Part shown: in pieces, positions 6,541-8,187 of the stretch
Numbering within the stretch: position 1 is the first letter of the stretch
How the letters are laid out: each line of letters starts with the position of its first letter
Translations under genes and position numbers: made by a program
Source: an uncultured Candidatus Melainabacteria bacterium
GTDB taxonomy: Bacteria > Cyanobacteriota > Vampirovibrionia > Gastranaerophilales > Gastranaerophilaceae
Reading direction: 5' to 3'
Assembly (NCBI GenBank): GCA_934675225.1
Contig: CAKUQA010000036.1
Coordinates: 1-8,187, forward strand
DNA: 8,187 bases
The notes under the pieces: model-generated
What the model saw: only the letters and a program-made list of their open reading frames with translations
The model's database searches: none
Told to the model about the DNA's origin: nothing

Positions 6541-7065
6541 ATGACAAAAGATTTAGTTCAAAAAGTTAACATTGGAGGAGTTGAATTTAATTCAAAAGCG
6601 ATTAAATCCTCAAAAGAAGTTGAAAATAATGGTAAAAAATCATTTATTGTTTCATTTAAAAATGGGACAACTATTGAATATCCTGAACAAGCAAAAAAGA
6701 ATGATGCTCAAGTAATGGGAGGTAAAATCGGAGGAGAAAATCGCTCTGTTTTTACAAGAATCTCAAATGCTAAAATATCAGGTTCAAAAGACGAGGATCA
6801 TATTGTTCTAAACGGTTGCAAAAGCTGTTTTGTAGATTTGGCAAACGATAATGCTAAAGCTGATACTGTAGTTTTTCGAAATAGCCAAAAAGATGGAACT
6901 AAATGGATATCAATGCACAATAGAGTAAAATTAGATAAAAATGATACAGGAACTGTGCAATATGAAAAAGTAACTAATGACGATTTTGGCTCTATAACAA
7001 CAGAAACTATCGAAAAAACAGATGTTGGGCAAGGCTATATGGCAGAAGATAGGTATAAAAAATAA
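6541..7065 (+). CDS. Hypothetical protein, 174 residues, beta-rich
   Basis: I do not recognise this protein. A strong AAGGAG (6527-6532) lies 8 bases before the ATG, and codon use matches the neighbours, so expression is likely. There is no signal peptide or membrane span. Residues 8-48 look like alternating strands ('VNIGGVEFNS', 'KKSFIVSFKNGTTIEYPE'). Residues 58-140 contain short turns rich in Gly, Asn and Asp between hydrophobic strands ('VFTRISNAKISGSKDEDHIVLNGCKSCFVDLANDNAKADTVVFR'), a texture compatible with a small beta-solenoid or repeat fold. This is a visual impression, not a domain match. Two cysteines (93 and 96, CKSC) sit close together. The acidic, Thr-rich tail (145-174) is probably flexible. 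It diverges from the Xre-type gene, which may regulate it. A hairpin follows at 7089-7109. Confidence 0.8.
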   Translation: MTKDLVQKVNIGGVEFNSKAIKSSKEVENNGKKSFIVSFKNGTTIEYPEQAKKNDAQVMGGKIGGENRSVFTRISNAKISGSKDEDHIVLNGCKSCFVDLANDNAKADTVVFRNSQKDGTKWISMHNRVKLDKNDTGTVQYEKVTNDDFGSITTETIEKTDVGQGYMAEDRYKK

Positions 7066-7088
7066 TTTTATTATTATATATGTTTTGA

Positions 7089-7112
7089 GGCGAGGGTTTA
7101 ACCCTTGCCTTT
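7089..7112 (+). terminator. Probable terminator after the 174-residue gene
   Basis: A 9-bp stem with one G-T wobble (7089-7097 with 7101-7109) closes a 3-base loop, 23 bases after the stop. The following T run is short (TTT, then AAAG), so termination may be incomplete. Confidence 0.6.
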
Positions 7113-7126
7113 AAAGTTTAAAATTT

Positions 7127-7144
7127 ATCAATATTTTAATTGAT
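7127..7144. repeat. Inverted repeat abutting the small-gene promoter
   Basis: ATCAAT (7127-7132) and ATTGAT (7139-7144) are perfect inverted arms around 6 bases. The right arm shares its last base with the -35 box at 7144-7149, so a protein bound here could affect the promoter. Confidence 0.35.
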
Positions 7145-7172
7145 TGACAGTTAGTAAAATATTTTTTATTAT
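7144..7172 (+). promoter_or_regulatory. Near-consensus sigma-70 promoter for the tandem small genes
   Basis: TTGACA (7144-7149), a 17-base spacer and TATTAT (7167-7172) make the best promoter match in the window. Transcription should start near 7179, leaving a leader of about 80 bases. A weaker second pair lies downstream: TTGACT (7187-7192), 16 bases, TATTTT (7209-7214). The 7066-7258 gap holds the hairpin, the inverted repeat and these promoters but no other gene that I can see. Confidence 0.65.
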
Positions 7173-7258
7173 TTTAGGTGTATATTTTGACTTATTATTT
7201 ATTAGTGATATTTTGGCGGCAAATGATGAATTGAAAAGAAATATAGGAGTTATGAAAA

Positions 7259-7366
7259 ATGAGTCCAAATGATATTGTTTCTATTGCTGGGGCAGTTGCG
7301 ATTGCCATAATGAGAATATATTTTAGAGTAAAATTCAAACAGTCAGAGCGAAAATTTAAGATATAA
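7259..7366 (+). CDS. Small single-span membrane protein A, 35 residues
   Basis: The minus-free plus-strand frame encodes Met-Ser-Pro-Asn-Asp..., a 35-residue protein. Residues 6-20 are hydrophobic ('IVSIAGAVAIAIM') and form one short membrane segment, followed by an aromatic pair Tyr21-Phe22 and a strongly basic tail (RVKFKQSERKFKI). Basic residues after the span suggest the C-terminus is cytoplasmic. AGGAG (7245-7249) lies 9 bases upstream. A competing ATG at 7252 is only 2 bases from it and gives six codons, so 7259 is preferred. The gene is supported by its paralogue 11 bases downstream, which matches it without gaps at Asp5, Ser8, Ile17, Tyr21, Phe22, Lys25, Phe26, Gln28, Glu30 and Ile35. 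The size and layout recall type I toxins (Fst/Ldr, TxpA-like) and small holin-like peptides, but no family match is claimed. Confidence 0.65.
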   Translation: MSPNDIVSIAGAVAIAIMRIYFRVKFKQSERKFKI

Positions 7367-7377
7367 GGTAATTAAAA

Positions 7378-7503
7378 ATGAATGCAAGTGATGTATTTTC
7401 TTTGTCAATCCCAATATTTTTTATAATTGTAGGTACATATTTCAATTATAAATTCAATCAAATTGAAAAAGAAAATGAAATTGACACTAAGAAAGCTCAT
7501 TAG
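7378..7503 (+). CDS. Small single-span membrane protein B, 41 residues, paralogue of A
   Basis: The frame encodes 41 residues beginning Met-Asn-Ala-Ser-Asp. Residues 6-20 ('VFSLSIPIFFIIVGT') form a hydrophobic span, then Tyr21-Phe22 and a charged tail (NYKFNQIEKENEIDTKKAH) that is more mixed in charge than that of protein A. AAGGT (7365-7369) overlaps the stop of gene A and lies 8 bases before the ATG, the spacing expected of translationally linked genes. The first 24 bases match gene A at 18 positions, which points to tandem duplication and divergence. Transcription ends at the palindromic terminator at 7548-7579. Function is unknown; the pairing suggests that the two proteins act together or that one balances the other (inference). 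Confidence 0.65.
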   Translation: MNASDVFSLSIPIFFIIVGTYFNYKFNQIEKENEIDTKKAH

Positions 7504-7547
7504 TATTGGTTGTACACCATTGTGTGTTTTTACTAAAAATTTATAAC

Positions 7548-7579
7548 AAAAAAGACTGAGAAAATTCTCAGTCTTTTTT
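7548..7579. terminator. Bidirectional terminator between the small genes and rpsP
   Basis: A perfect 32-base palindrome: A6 GACTGAGAA (7548-7562), AA, then the exact inverse ending in T6 (7565-7579). Both strands end the GACTGAG stem with a T run, so it can terminate the small-gene transcript (plus) and rpsP (minus, 22 bases after its stop). Confidence 0.93.
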
Positions 7580-7600
7580 ATAAAATGTTTATTTAATAAA

Positions 7601-7966
7601 CTATGCTTGAGCTTCTTCCGGAGCTTGAGCAGCTGCAGCTTCTGCAGCAGCTTTTGCCTCTGCTTCTGCTTGAGCCTTAGCTTGAGCTTTTTTAGAAAGT
7701 TTAACTGTTTCTTTTTTTACATAGTTTAAAGTACCATCTTCGTTGCAATTTTTAATCAAATATGCAACTGTTTCAGTTGGTTGAGCACCTTTTTTAACCC
7801 AATCCAAAGCTGCAACTTTATCTAATTTCATTTCTTTTGTTTTTGGATTGTAGTGTCCAAGTTCTTGAACCGGTCTACCTTCACGTTTTGTAGTTGAATT
7901 AATAACAATTACTCTGTATGTAGGGTTCTTTTTAGCGCCCAATCTTTTCAATCTGATTTTTAACAT
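7601..7966 (-). CDS. rpsP: 30S ribosomal protein S16
   Basis: A 121-residue S16, the small-subunit protein that binds the 5' domain of 16S rRNA early in assembly. The start 'MLKIRLKRLGAKKNPTYRVIVINS' and 'GRPVQELGHYNP' are diagnostic. The core occupies about 1-80, with 'GAQPTETVAYLIK' near 60-72. Residues 91-121 are an added tail of Ala, Glu, Gln and Lys (KAQAKAQAEAEAK...), longer than in the classical E. coli protein of 82 residues. The tail is likely helical or flexible; such tails occur in several phyla. The ATG at 7966 has AGGG 9 bases upstream. The gene stands alone here, without ffh, rimM or trmD beside it within the window. It has its own promoter (8079-8107) and a structured-looking leader. 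Confidence 0.97.
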   Translation of the reverse strand: MLKIRLKRLGAKKNPTYRVIVINSTTKREGRPVQELGHYNPKTKEMKLDKVAALDWVKKGAQPTETVAYLIKNCNEDGTLNYVKKETVKLSKKAQAKAQAEAEAKAAAEAAAAQAPEEAQA

Positions 7967-8073
7967 TTTAATTTTCCCTTATTTTTTGCTGTAACTTGCG
8001 AGTTCTCAAACACTGCAGCCGCGCCGTATCCTTAAACTCTTGAACAAGGCTAAGAGGAATTGCCTTATTCCAC
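7967..8073 (-). promoter_or_regulatory. Candidate structured leader of rpsP mRNA
   Basis: From the predicted start near 8073 to the rpsP ATG the minus-strand transcript has about 105 bases of untranslated leader, including a stretch visibly richer in G+C than its surroundings (about 8001-8070). Possible stems, read on the minus strand: GGAAT/ATTCC around AAGGCA near the 5' end; AAGGC/GCCTT; CTCTT/AAGAG around 10 bases; CTTG/CAAG; and near the gene GCTG/CAGC enclosing AACT/AGTT. Several of these are mutually exclusive, as in regulatory leaders. Leaders that autoregulate ribosomal protein genes are well known; S16 control here is an inference. I could not match it to SRP RNA, 6S RNA, tmRNA or a known riboswitch. 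Confidence 0.45.
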
Positions 8074-8078
8074 AATAG

Positions 8079-8107
8079 ATTAAAACACAAAATTTTTAAG
8101 TAATCAA
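8079..8107 (-). promoter_or_regulatory. Promoter of rpsP
   Basis: On the minus strand TTGATT (8102-8107), a 17-base spacer and TTTAAT (8079-8084, five of six matches) make a good sigma-70 promoter. The predicted transcript starts just before the first leader hairpin. Confidence 0.6.
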
Positions 8108-8181
8108 GAAAGAATTAACAAATTTTACGAAATAATGTTTTAAAACCTAACCAATAACCTTTAAAATATAAATATTTCATT

Positions 8182-8187
8182 AAGGAG
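8182..8187 (+). promoter_or_regulatory. Ribosome binding site of a plus-strand gene beginning past the right edge
   Basis: The window ends in AAGGAG, a strong Shine-Dalgarno. A plus-strand gene divergent from rpsP probably starts 5-10 bases outside the window. The 8108-8181 stretch is AT-rich and would hold its promoter (for example TTAACA near 8116 with a T/A-rich -10); no gene is seen in it. Confidence 0.55.

Noticed and set aside
7252..7272. Six-codon frame starting at ATG 7252
   Set aside because: Its ATG is only 2 bases from AGGAG, and the overlapping frame from 7259 is correctly spaced and has a paralogue.
5465..7503. Prophage or insertion element ends
   Set aside because: No integrase or transposase, no flanking direct repeats and no tRNA attachment site were found; only the Xre-type gene is phage-like.
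7967..8075. SRP RNA, 6S RNA, tmRNA or tRNA in the G+C-richer stretch upstream of rpsP
   Set aside because: The conserved SRP GGAAGCAGCC-type loop, a tmRNA tag frame, a long 6S-like rod and a tRNA cloverleaf could not be found on either strand. A rpsP leader is the simpler reading.

Overview
The window is AT-rich (about one third G+C by eye). It carries housekeeping genes (era, speD, rpsP) on both strands, with a short stretch of unrecognised small genes between speD and rpsP. The best guess for the host is a gut-type non-photosynthetic relative of the cyanobacteria (Melainabacteria/Vampirovibrionia, Gastranaerophilales-like). The basis is the low G+C, an AMIN-like secreted/membrane protein, an orphan OmpR-type regulator resembling cyanobacterial RpaA/RpaB, and Gram-negative-style lipoprotein export. 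No rRNA or other marker gene is present, so this is an inference.

Left part (1-2893, minus strand): a probable two-gene unit. First transcribed is a 668-residue protein with a signal peptide, an AMIN-like domain, a low-complexity stretch, one internal membrane segment and a C-terminal beta-rich domain. Nineteen bases later comes a family 1 extracellular solute-binding lipoprotein of a sugar ABC transporter, which is cut by the left edge. Its reading frame is open from 867 to base 1.

Middle (2894-5381): era (plus) diverges from the AMIN-like gene and converges on an OmpR-family response regulator (minus, best start 4635). speD (plus) diverges from the regulator, uses a TTG start behind a perfect AGGAGG, and ends at a clear terminator.

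Right part (5382-7600): an accessory-looking stretch. It holds an unknown 159-residue helical protein, an Xre-type repressor whose stop codon directly abuts that of the 159-residue gene, an unknown 174-residue protein, and two very short tandem genes (35 and 41 residues). The two short genes encode paralogous single-span membrane proteins behind a near-consensus promoter. Palindromes lie in the repressor's own promoter and beside the promoter of the small membrane proteins. The tandem small proteins are the most novel item in the window.

Right end (7548-8187): a long palindromic bidirectional terminator separates the small genes from rpsP (minus, ribosomal protein S16 with an Ala/Glu/Lys tail). 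rpsP has a G+C-richer leader of about 105 nt that looks structured. A plus-strand gene must start just past the right edge, because the window ends in AAGGAG. No tRNA, rRNA, CRISPR array, insertion sequence or transposase was seen.
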